From Botryotinia globosa (taxonomy: Eukaryota > Ascomycota > Leotiomycetes > Helotiales > Sclerotiniaceae), in NCBI GenBank assembly GCA_014898425.1, contig RCSZ01000002.1, forward strand, positions 930,001 through 994,000: a stretch of 64,000 nucleotides of DNA. Reading direction: 5' to 3'. Position numbers and translations under genes: made by a program. Shown in pieces: positions 11,307 through 23,700 of the stretch. Position 1 is the stretch's first letter. Each line of letters opens with the position of its first letter. The notes under the pieces are model-generated. The model did no database searches, was not told where the DNA came from, and was given only the letters and a program-made list of their open reading frames with translations.

Positions 11307-12438
11307 ATCTCTATGGAATTTTTACTTCCGTTAACTTTATGATCGCGCATCACATCCAAAGATAGTCTTACCATCAAATGTACATTGGGTACTCTGTTGA
11401 TGGCGTCCCAAAGAGAGTACCTAGGTATGTAGTTGCAGCGCAAATGTTACGGTGACCACAATCGAGAGATTGACGAGCCAATCATCGTGATAGTGCCAAG
11501 TAGCTTTATCCTGGCTACCGTACTGCACTGCCTCTCCCACGTTGGTCGACAGGACAGACCCAGACCGCCGAATTGTAATTCTCTTCTTGTATTACAATCC
11601 GAAGCTTCTATGTGGTTCAATGTCACCCAGCCTTCAAATCCCGATGCCAACAATGCCGGCAAGGGGAGAGTCCGAATTACCTCGTGTGTCCACACCTTGG
11701 CTAAATAAGGTATGTATGGAACTACTGTATGGAGTTTTTCCCGGTTACGTTGACAGCCACGCTTAGCGATCGATCATCCGAAAATTGAGTTCATCATGAA
11801 GTTGACATGTCACATCAAAACATTGTTCCGCTGTGGAATGCAGGAACCCATGTCGCTACCTAGTACCGATACGATGAGATTCACCAACATCACTCTTAGA
11901 GTCTTCACATACCCATTCATTTGGTAAACTGGGGTACGCTTTCTATATTTCAGTCGATTTACCCCAGTTAAAAGCGGTCTAATTGAAGCTTAAATTTGCT
12001 TAAATTTGCTACCCTGCTTACACTACAAACCAAATTAAACGAATACGGCCAATGCATATTAAAACGTCGCTAAGTTGGCGATTAGTGCTTCGCGAAGCTG
12101 TTGAGTTTAAGCTTGTAGATTCTAGATTACAAGTCAAGTTATGATCCCGGAGAACTTCTTCCCGTTTTTCTCTGTCCACACCTTGGCCTGCTTAATCTTC
12201 GAGTTTCTACAAAAGCCTCTGGTGACACTGTAACATCATCCGGATGTTACAAAGATCCATCTCTATCTGCAAATTCTTGACGCATGATTCTGTGTTCGTC
12301 GGCACCTTCATTCTTCGTTCCTAATACAAATAATGGTTCACCAAAGACATGTTTGAGGACAACCACGCGGTTATGTTATCTCTTGGTTGGCTTCATATGC
12401 TCTTGCCAAGAGAGGCTGTGTGGTTGTCTTGACATCTC
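11307..12438. other. Intergenic region with a small hairpin
   Basis: About 1.1 kb without a supported gene. At 11934-11973 a 10-bp inverted repeat (AACTGGGGTA / TACCCCAGTT) surrounds a loop of about 23 nt. A short direct repeat, GCTTAAATTT, lies near 11989-12009. Short ORFs here lack coding character. Confidence 0.45.
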
Positions 12439-12680
12439 ACTTACTTTTAAGTTTCGTCATACATCCCCGTCTTGATATGTCTTTTACTTTTAAGTTTCGT
12501 TATATAACCCCGTCTTGATACTCGTGCGGCCAGAAAGTATGCAACTCCGACGCTAGATGCTCATACCACAAGATGGTAAACTACAAGAGGACTAACCTGG
12601 TTTTCATAGCGCCGGGGTTGCATACTTTCTGGCCGCACGAGTATGTCACCTATCTTTAAGTTTAGCCATATTAGTCTTGG
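12439..12680. repeat. Degenerate ~40-bp tandem repeat, interrupted by a MITE
   Basis: Two to three units of about 40 bp built on ACTTTTAAGTTTCGT and CCCCGTCTTGATATG. Unit 1 is about 12439-12480. Unit 2 starts at 12481 and is interrupted after GATA by the 121-bp MITE. A diverged third unit follows at about 12644-12680. The uninterrupted unit 1 reads GATATGTC where unit 2 reads GATA[element]TATGTC. Confidence 0.75.
12521..12641. mobile_element. 121-bp mariner-type MITE, copy 1
   Basis: Bounded by TA on both sides (12519-12520 and 12642-12643). Its imperfect terminal inverted repeats of about 29 bp start CTCGTGCGGCCAGAAAGTAT and end with the reverse complement; there is one mismatch within the first 29 bp. 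It has no coding capacity. It is identical over all 121 bp to the copy at 55466-55586. TA duplication and long inverted repeats fit a Tc1/mariner-mobilised MITE. The neighbouring tandem-repeat unit supplies a natural empty site. Confidence 0.9.
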
Positions 12681-12787
12681 TTAACACTACGTGAGGAGCT
12701 CGTGCCAACGAACATATAAACCGTTATACTTCCTTCGTCGTTTCATAGGTTTTGTCCTGATCACTAAATCAACTGCACATAAATTCT

Positions 12788-14176
12788 ATGATGTTTCTTT
12801 TACGCTTTTTGGCTGGTGCTATTCTGTCTTGTGAGTAATTTTCCCCCTGCTTCTACAGTCACCATTAATCGATTAGCATCGATGATATCCGCTCAGAATG
12901 TCTCCTACTGTACGGGTGATGTCTGCTTTGCCGTCAACATACCAGCCTCGACTGCTTCGAGTAGCTCAGGAGATATATATATACAGATGAGTGGACCAGA
13001 TACAATGTCTTGGATAGGTATTGGACAAGGATCCGCTATGAGGGGTGCCAACATCTTTGTAATGTACGCCGATTCGACTGGGAGCAATGTCACAATCAGC
13101 CCTAGGCTCGGTGTTGGGCATGTAGAGCCAAATTCCGACACTTCTGCTCAGGTCACTTTACTGGATGGTTCTGGTATAATAAATGGACAAATGATAGCCA
13201 ATTTTAGATGTATGTTCGGAATCACAAATATCTGGTACCTATTCTAACCATTCGAACAGGTTCAAATTGTGATAGCTGGAGCGGCGGATCTATGAGCTTC
13301 ACTGATTCTTCCTCGGCGTGGATTTGGGCCCATAAGACCGGCGCTGCATTATCATCCAACAGTGTTGATGCAGATATCGAATTTCATGACGCATACGGAG
13401 TAGCCAGTTTGAATCTACAGACAGCCACGGGCGGGGAAAGCACAAACCCATTTTTGACCGCTGGATCCGTTTCTACGCCCAGCCAAACATCTTCTGGCGC
13501 CAGTGACGCTGCGATTGGACCATGTGACATATCGAGAGTGACCATCGCACATGGCGTTTTGGGTTCCCTTGCCTATGTCATTCTCTTCCCTTCGGGTGCG
13601 ATCGCGATTAGGATTTTTAATTTCCGTAATTTGCTATGGCTTCATGCCGGTTGGATGGTTGGCGCTTATTTAATCGTACTTGCGTCACTGGGAATGGGGG
13701 TATGGATTGCACACATGTCTAATCTTCTCTGCAGCGCCCACTCAATAATCGGCCTTGTTGTGGCCGGATGCTTACTACTTCAACCTATTACTGGATTGAT
13801 ACACCACATGTTATATAAGCGTCGTGGTGGTCCCAATGTTGCAACTTATCCCCATGTTTGGTGGGGTCGTGCGGTTATTACTCTTGGTATTATCAACGGT
13901 GGTTTGGGTCTGAGGTTAGCTGACAATAGTAAAAAGGGTGAGATCGCATACGGCGTGATCGCGGGTTTTGTGTGGGTTCTATGGGTAGCAGTCATTCTTT
14001 TTGCAACAGTGAAAATCAGAGAGCGTCGTGGCAGTGGTATGGATGGATCTGGAGCCTCGGTAATCAGAGATAAGTCAAGCAATGAAGGATCCTACTTCCC
14101 CGATAATTCGTCGCCTCCCCAATCTATGCAGGATGCACATGATCTTGCTAGATCACCTACATCTCATCGTACTTAG
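12788..14176 (+). CDS. Secreted/membrane AA8 cytochrome domain fused to cytochrome b561
   Basis: A predicted trans-plasma-membrane electron carrier: an extracellular CDH-type haem b (AA8/DOMON) domain followed by a five-helix cytochrome b561 domain. Exons 12788..12830, 12877..13209 and 13260..14176 give 430 aa. A hydrophobic N-terminal signal (MMFLLRFLAGAILS) precedes SYCTGDVCFAVNIPAS, MSWIGIGQG and SPRLGVGHVEP, then NCDSWSGGSM after intron 2. The b561 part carries candidate haem ligands in RVTIAHGVLGS, LWLHAGWMVG, SAHSIIGLVVAG and TYPHVWWGRA. The tail is Ser/Pro-rich and cytosolic. Intron 1 (46 nt) is essential, since read-through hits a stop; an in-frame alternative acceptor at 12858 would make it implausibly short. 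Possible roles are iron reduction or supplying electrons to extracellular oxidoreductases. Confidence 0.88.
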
Positions 14177-14600
14177 GCCTCATGACGTTTTTTCATACAT
14201 TACATTGGGACGGGAATATATGATAGAAGCCAGGGAGCCTCTCTAGTAGGGCTGGATGCTAGTAATACAGGATGGGTTTGGGGGGGGCTTGTTTTCATAT
14301 TGTTTTTAGCGAATATTCTTCATCTTCATCTTGGACATGGGTATTTGACACAGTAAGATTTTACTACATTAATTCCATTGGTTCTACCACCCAAAGTTTT
14401 GATTCTCCTTGATACCTTCAAATCGTAACGAAATTTCAAGAAATTTCAAGAAATTTCACGTGGTAAAGATTGGGAGTTGAGTTTCGCTACGGCCGATTAC
14501 ATAATGACACTACATCCTAGCATCTTAAAGACTTGTGATTCCCAATCGATATTACCCTCTCGCAAACTATAATTCTTTTCTTCGCATCACCAATTTCATT
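14177..14600. other. Intergenic region upstream of the THI20-type gene
   Basis: A 424-bp interval holding the 3' end of the b561 transcript and the promoter of the thiamine gene. A short direct repeat AAATTTCAAG occurs about three times at 14431-14459. No CTGAGA/TPP-riboswitch-like core is seen upstream of the start. Confidence 0.5.
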
Positions 14601-16936
14601 ATGGGAGTAGGACGTGTGCTCGTCATCGCGGGTTCTGATAGTTCCGGTGGAGCGTTAGTATTCCGGCATCCTCTCCTTCCGCATTTTTACCCCGCCACAG
14701 ACTAATGGTTATCATTTCAGCGGAATTGAAGCCGACCAAAAAGTGATTGCTGCTCATGGATGCTATGCTATGACTGCTACAACAGCCTTGACGGCTCAAA
14801 ACACTCTAGGCGTTGAGGATATTCATTATGTTCCTGCCGAGTTTGTTGGGAAGCTGATCGATGTGTCGGTTGGGGATGTGGGGGTTGATGTAGTGAAAAC
14901 TGGTAAATTGCCCGATACATACATCGGAATTGTCGATGATATGATCATGATTCCGGATAGCCTAGATACTGACGATACGTTAAGGTATGCTAGCATCTGG
15001 AGAAACAATAGAAGTGGTGGCAAAAGCATTAAAAAGACATCACGTGAAATCTTTGATCGTTGATCCTGTGCGTTCATTTTCCCAAAAATGGTGTGCAAGT
15101 TGTCTGACTTCCAAAAGGTAATGGTCTCTACAAGCGGATCACAGCTTTTGCCTTCTACAGCAATCCGCCAGCTACGAGAACTTCTGTTTCCCTATACCAC
15201 TGTTCTCACACCCAATGTGCCTGAAGCGCAACTACTCCTCTCCGATGCTGGCAAGTTTGTCGAAGAACCTAAGAACTTGGATGACTTGAAAGAGATAGCG
15301 AGATTAGTACAATCACTAGGCCCGAAATATGTACTAGTGAAAGGAGGTCATCTGCCTTTACAGAAAGATGGAACAGTGGCGACTAAGGAGGAAGAAAAAG
15401 AACTCATGGTTGATGTTTTGTACGGCGAGGGAGTCATCACAGAAATCCGGACTAGTTATCAGAAATCGCGGAATACCCATGGAACGGGATGCTCGATGGC
15501 CTGTGAGTTTATCATGTACACCTGGTGAAACAGAAGCTAAATGGGAGTAGCCGCCATTGCTTCGAACATTGCGAATGGACTACCCGTGATACAAGCTGTG
15601 AGAAGTGCTTGTCGATACATTGAAGCAGGAATACGAACAGCCCCGGATCTGGGCAAGGGCAATGGTCCGATTAACCATTTCCATTCGACTTACACCTTAC
15701 CTTTCGCTCCGTAAGTCTCTCTTCCCAAGTGATGCTAAGTTCCTGAAATTGATCATTGCAGGGGTCACTTTGTGGAATACCTTCTGGACAGACCGGATGT
15801 CAAAGGAGCGTGGCGAGACCATACTGAGCATGCATTTGTTGAAGGACTTGGAGACGGGACCTTACCACCGGAGTCATTCAAGTACTACCTCATTCAAGAC
15901 TACCTTTATCTTGTCTGTCAGAGCACTGGAACTTGTATCCATCCGGTCTAACAAGTTACAGGTGCAATTTGCTAGGGCTAATGCTTTAGCTTCGTACAAA
16001 GCCAAAACTATGGAAGGCATTGCTGCAGTATGATAGAGATCCTTCCTGAACATGATGTGTGCTAAATCTTGATACAGTCTGCAGGTATTGTACTTAATAT
16101 TCATCGGGAGATGGCGCTGCATATCAGTTATTGTGAGGGTTTTGGTATGACAAAAGCAGAGATAGAAGCCTGCGAAGAGAGCCAAGGTAAGCTTCTTCAC
16201 GTTGACAAATCGAATTCATTTTGACAGTACCGAAATAGCATGCACAGCATACACAAGGTACATGGATATCTCTCCCTTGATAGCAATGATGTACTAAAAA
16301 GCGATAGGTATGTCCTCGATATCGGACAATCTGAGGACTGGTTGGCTCTTCAAATATCCATGGCGCCTTGTCTTATCGGCTACGGGGAGATAGCAAAACG
16401 ATTACATGCAGACCCAAAGACAAAACGGGAAGGAAACATCTATTGGAAATGGATAGAAAATTATGTTGCAGATGATTTTACGGAAGCAGTGAAAATTGGA
16501 TCAGGTATGTGACAAAGTTACCCTACAACTCATGGGGATTGGACAGTATTGACCAATTGGGCAGCTTTGCTTGAAAAACATGCTTTGCTGCAGTCACCCA
16601 GTAGGATAGAGGAACTGGTCAAAATATTTGTTCATGCAACAAAGGTACGCATCTTCTAACTTGTTGGAATACCGTTTTTTTTTTTTTTTTCAGAGATCGA
16701 AAAGCTGTGTACTTCCATACGCTTCCCCTTGACCCGGAACCTGTCTGCGTTGTAATATGGGGGTAGTAAACACACCTGGAGAACGGGCGTAGGAGGAATA
16801 CCTACCCACCGTGCAGCACAGAGAAAGCCTTGGAAACAATACAGAGGCGACAGAGATACACATAAAACATTGACTAATTGTCTGACAGATGGAGACTGGA
16901 TTCTGGGACATGGGTGGCGGTGGAGGGAAAAATTGA
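14601..16936 (+). CDS. THI20: THI20-type hydroxymethylpyrimidine (phosphate) kinase / TenA fusion
   Basis: A bifunctional thiamine-pathway protein: an N-terminal ThiD-like kinase phosphorylates HMP and HMP-P, and a C-terminal TenA/thiaminase II domain salvages pyrimidine. Twelve exons: 14601..14653, 14721..14902, 14985..15067, 15118..15502, 15548..15710, 15762..15912, 15962..16027, 16078..16186, 16239..16257, 16308..16504, 16565..16644, 16889..16936. They sum to 511 aa; yeast Thi20 is about 550. Kinase motifs are RVLVIAGSDSSGGAGIEAD, LTPNVPEAQLLL, KYVLVKGGH and NTHGTGCSMA (anion hole). TenA motifs are HAFVEGLGDGTLPPESFKYY, LIQDYLYL, FARANALASYKAKT, the catalytic-Cys-like EACTAYTRY and SMAPCLIGYGEI. 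Every intron restores frame, so the gene looks intact. Intron 6 uses an atypical GTCTGT donor and exon 9 is only 19 nt. Confidence 0.92.
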
Positions 16937-17515
16937 AATGTAGAATCTTCAAGATACAATACCGGGTCCGCAGTAGATAGCTTCAAGGTACGTACAAAGT
17001 ACGGAGTAGTAGATTAGTAATGACGGTTACATTGGATGTACCCAGTATAAGAGGGATAGAGAAAGAAAAATTGCATTCAGAGATTTACAGGATTTTGGAA
17101 CCATCTGATTGTCTTGATTGGCTGAAAAAGAAAAAAAAAGAAAAAGAAAAAGAAAAAGAAAAAAGAAACATTCAATTGGAGACAACATCTTACGAAGTAT
17201 TTCAGGGTCCAAGAACAAGAAAAAAATGGATAACGCTAAATCTTGATTGGGATTAGTCAGATGTATCTCACGCTAATCCCAAAATAATATAGTGTACTTT
17301 TAGTTTCCTTTCTACTTTTTTTTACTCAAACCTCTTCTTTCTCACCTTCCATTGCCTTTTGATTTCTTCTCATCAACAACGATACTTTCATCTGCCAGAC
17401 TTCTTCTCATCAACTCAAGAAGTCATTTTTGCAGTAATCATCAAAGCGAATCTCAAATCACCATCACAAATTCGCACACTCTTTCAATTTCTCACTCTTA
17501 AAAACTATCGCAAAT
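16937..17515 (+). promoter_or_regulatory. Upstream region of DBP2
   Basis: It contains an AAAAG-type purine tract at about 17127-17166 and then a CT-rich stretch (17300-17500) just before the start codon. Pyrimidine-rich leaders of this kind are common before highly expressed fungal genes. No separate gene is supported. Confidence 0.45.
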
Positions 17516-20173
<2,658 letters not shown>

Positions 20174-20913
20174 GATGTCTTATCCCGATCGATCGAAACG
20201 GAGTTATAACAACCACAACTATCGATAACCATCCTTGATGACGACGAAAACACGTATATTCATCCCATGGTCGTTTTGGCGTTTTGGTTCTCTTAAAAAA
20301 GGGTAGGGAGGGGTAGAATTGTCTTGCGTGATTTTTGCGCCCCCTTTCAAAAATTCTTCTGTAATCTGACCTTTCTTTCTCTTTTATTTTATGAAAAATT
20401 GTGTGGCATTGCCACGAATTAGACTGAGGATTGAGGCTCGATGGATGGTATTATAGATTGCTTCGCATTTCCATGTCCATCTGACGAAGAGATGAAGGCT
20501 AGGATTTGTATGTGCTTTTAACTTGCGTTCCTCCTTTCACCACTAGATTGCTCTCCGTAGTTAGTTTTAACTAGAAAATATCTCGTATTAGATTAAAAAC
20601 AGTATAAAATATGGGATCACTTTCTTCTCGAACATTGGCGTTTTACAAGTCCCTCAGTGTATGTTTTTTGCGCTGCTTTTTTTCGGGTGTGGAAAGTTTC
20701 ATCTGCAAACAAAGTGAAACTGGCACAAGTTCTGCGAAAAGTACACTTGGTGCTCGCACATACATAACAGTTTCATCAAGTAAGAGAGCAAGATATGGTA
20801 TTCTGAATAGTAGAGTGGGAGCTAGAGATGAGAGAAGCAAGAGATATCTACTTCTTTTTCCGCGCATGCTGTAGTTCCAAGGTTCTACCCACCTATGCGG
20901 TATAGTACCACAA
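20174..20913. other. Convergent intergenic region between DBP2 and the LysM locus
   Basis: This holds the DBP2 3' untranslated region (T-rich, with TTTTATTTTATG) and the downstream end of the minus-strand LysM gene. Short ORFs are not coding-like. Confidence 0.5.
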
Positions 20914-23419
20914 TCAACCAATAAACACAACCTTAGTGGGAGTGGTCTTGCTTGCACTTGTGCTTGTGAGTATGTTAGAAGCTGGAGTAGGCGCAGAAAC
21001 GCAAACAGAATCTCCAATTATTAGGAGCGTGCAATTTTGCAGTACGGCTGGGTTCCAGGCAAGGAATTGCTCGAACAAAATCCCATATCGAAGCTCAATG
21101 CTGGGGCACGTATCACCTGGCTGGACGGTATAGAATTCGCTGCAAGTAGAAACGATGCCCGATTGTGTGGGTGCTGGTGGTGCGCTCGCGGCGCTACTCG
21201 ATGTGCCAACGCAAAAGGATCGAAATGAGGTAGAATTCAATCCGGAATACAATCCGGAGCAATCTGAGTTCACCCATGGGTTTAGAGAGTAGAATTTTGG
21301 CAAATCGATGGCAAAGAAGGTAAGCGTATCGTTACAGGTGATATCTAAGTTGGGTTTAGTAAGTTTAATTTGAATCATGTGTCGAAGGGCGGCGGATGCT
21401 TACCATCTATGTCACCCCCATACGTGAATCCGTATGCATTGCAGTTTGTGGCTGTACCAGGTGGAGCGTCCGTCGCAGTGGTAGCAATAAACGGGTTTTT
21501 CGTGCCTGCCGAAGCTGAGATAGTGGCAGCTATACTGGTCAGCTGAGATAGTGGCAGCTATACTGGTCAGATTCAATCAATGTAGAAATAGAACTAACTT
21601 ACATGGAGCAGGTTTATATCTTTGAATGCAGTAGCGATACCCGGGCGAAAGGGTACAGTTTTTAGGGTCCTGTGCTGCCAACGATGGGTTCCATGACAGG
21701 AAGTTTGCGAGTGTGATTTCTTCTATGCCTGCTACCCAGTCACATTCGTTAATGCTTTTTTCAATTTCAAGGAATGTAGCATTGGTGGTGTTCAAGGAAT
21801 AGTATTCCCGATACTTGTAACAGGTGGGTATCGTATCCGAAGCTACAGGGTCAAGCCATTTTATTGTTCTGTTTCCAACAATTGATGCTCCGGCACTCCA
21901 ATACGGCGCACTTGGATAGAGAGTAATATCAATCGGCAGCAAGCAAGTCGAAGGCGGCGATGCTTGGAGGCAAGGATTTGCTGTAATTGTGGCTTTCTGA
22001 AATGAAGTGTACGTGGATTAGAGCCTACTGCCTTTACGCAGTAGCTTTCGCCGGCTATAATGTTTGTGCAGTTGCTGTTGATATTAGGGCTTAAAGGGTT
22101 AGTGCCACGATATTTAAGCTGGCGAGTCAGGCAGGGGGTTGACATACTTTAAAAAGTAAAAGTCTCCGAGAGATATGCTTTGTTGAATAGAAACCGAGGC
22201 ACAACTATCTCCCGCTTGTACCAAATAGTACTTTGCGCAATAAATGTTTGTACCGTTAGCGATTGTTGCTGGCACAGGCCTATTTCGTAGTTAGCTAAGC
22301 ATCATTGTTGCAGCGGTGTGCTGTGAGCCTCATTGATATCAATAGGGAAAGAAATTTTACTTACGCGGCAGTCGTCATGGAATTTTGTGAAGTGTAACTG
22401 GTAGATGGTTTCCATCCTCCTTTGGGGCTTACACATAATTCCGTGCCGTAAAGTTGGTCTAGGTTACCACATGCTATGTTGATATTTGGATTCCAGGAGC
22501 TGAGTTGTGTCAGGGTGATGTCTCCCGGCACAGCGGAGATGATGCTTCGACACGAGTCGCCTTTCCTGACTGTGTATACATCGCATTGTTTTGGTAAACA
22601 TATGGATTTTCCAGGAGCTGGAAAATTGGCGCAGTATGCCTGGAGATTATTCTCGTACAGCAATGAAAATGTAGATACGTTTTGAGCCCGTGCGATCGAG
22701 TTGCGGGTTTCTCCAGCTTTGACTGTATATGGTGTGGCACAAGGAGTGCCCGTGGCTGTGGCAGAAGAGATCGATGAACTGTTAAGTGCGATAGGAGTTG
22801 GCGATGTATAGGGATATCCCGTCTTGCCACAGGATGATGTAGTGGAAGCGAATTCTAGAGCTGCACCAGAATGATAGCCGTATGGTGAACCAAGCTCAAG
22901 TTGCTGGATTCCTAGTGCACAATCAGAGCAATTTTGCTTTGATGTTTCCACAGTTGAGTTGGCCCATTAGTCAAATACTGAGCTGCAAAATTGACCAGAA
23001 GAACTGTGATTTGGGATGCATCAGTCGCTGTACTTGAGAATTGGAAAGGAGTTTGGAATCGAAGCTTACATATCCCTTCGACAGAACACATTATAATAGT
23101 AAATGTATTCATCGGCCCTACTCGATGCTGGGTACGCAAGATCATCCAAAATTAGGATATCAGTGAGATTACAGACTTTCTTTGCAGTATTTTGATAAGT
23201 CTGTAAGGACTTCTCACACGTAGAAACGCAAAGTGATGCTAAAGCATCCGAGTCCAGGTATACACCAGGATTCCACATCGCCGTAGGAAGGCTATCATCG
23301 CAATTGATCGAGCTATTCAATGCGTTCAAACAAAGTGTAGATATGCCAGGGAAATTGGAGTCAACTAGTGAGTTCCTGAAGATTTGAGCATCAATAAATC
23401 CAATAAACAATAACAACAT
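20914..23419 (-). pseudogene. Multi-LysM secreted protein gene, frame-disrupted
   Basis: LysM modules bind chitin oligomers, and secreted multi-LysM proteins are often encoded beside subgroup C chitinases. The start (23419) gives a short signal peptide MLLLFIGFIDA. LysM cores visible along the strand include TPYTVKAGETRNSIARAQNV, CDVYTVRKGDSCRSI, YYLVQAGDSCASVS, FYTVQPGDTCPSIELRYG, with closing NPNINSNCTNIIAGESYCV and QNCTLLIIGDSVC. Several junctions are good introns (after TTAA at about 22143, CCAT at about 21601, GATG at about 21402). Others change frame without splice signals: near 23075 (possibly an intron), near 22965 (YLT to WANSTVETSKQ) and near 22020 (AVG to TYTSFQKAT). The 3' LysM part is clean. 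Decay is the best reading; assembly indels are the alternative. Confidence 0.65.
21513..21568. repeat. Perfect 28-bp tandem duplication
   Basis: AGCTGAGATAGTGGCAGCTA plus eight more bases is repeated exactly at 21513-21540 and 21541-21568. On the minus strand the unit contains CTATCTCAG, so the splice acceptor of a LysM-gene intron is duplicated. Perfect identity implies a recent event. Confidence 0.95.
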
Positions 23420-23700
23420 TGAAAATCTCAGAAGAGACGTTCATCCGCCATATCTTGCGGTCAGTGCCATTATATGAGATACTAATAAGAACCAAAGTTT
23501 GAGATGTGTGTAAAAGAACAATTCTGAGGGTCAATTTGATGAATGTAATTCTTTTTGTTGTCTCTTATTAGACTGTGGTCAATACTCGTCCCTGTTGATA
23601 TTATCTGCCCTCCACTAGCACCAATGGAGGTTCCCGAAATGATTAGGGCTAGGAAAAAAAATCTATTTTAAATTCATCCATGAACATTTTCTAAAAACAG

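Noticed and set aside
12831..12858. 28-nt version of the first intron of the AA8-b561 gene
   Set aside because: In frame but shorter than plausible fungal introns; the 46-nt alternative ending at 12876 was preferred.
14450..14600. Possible TPP riboswitch before the THI20-type gene
   Set aside because: No CTGAGA...GATCTGGATAATGCCAGCG-like core is visible in the leader or first intron.
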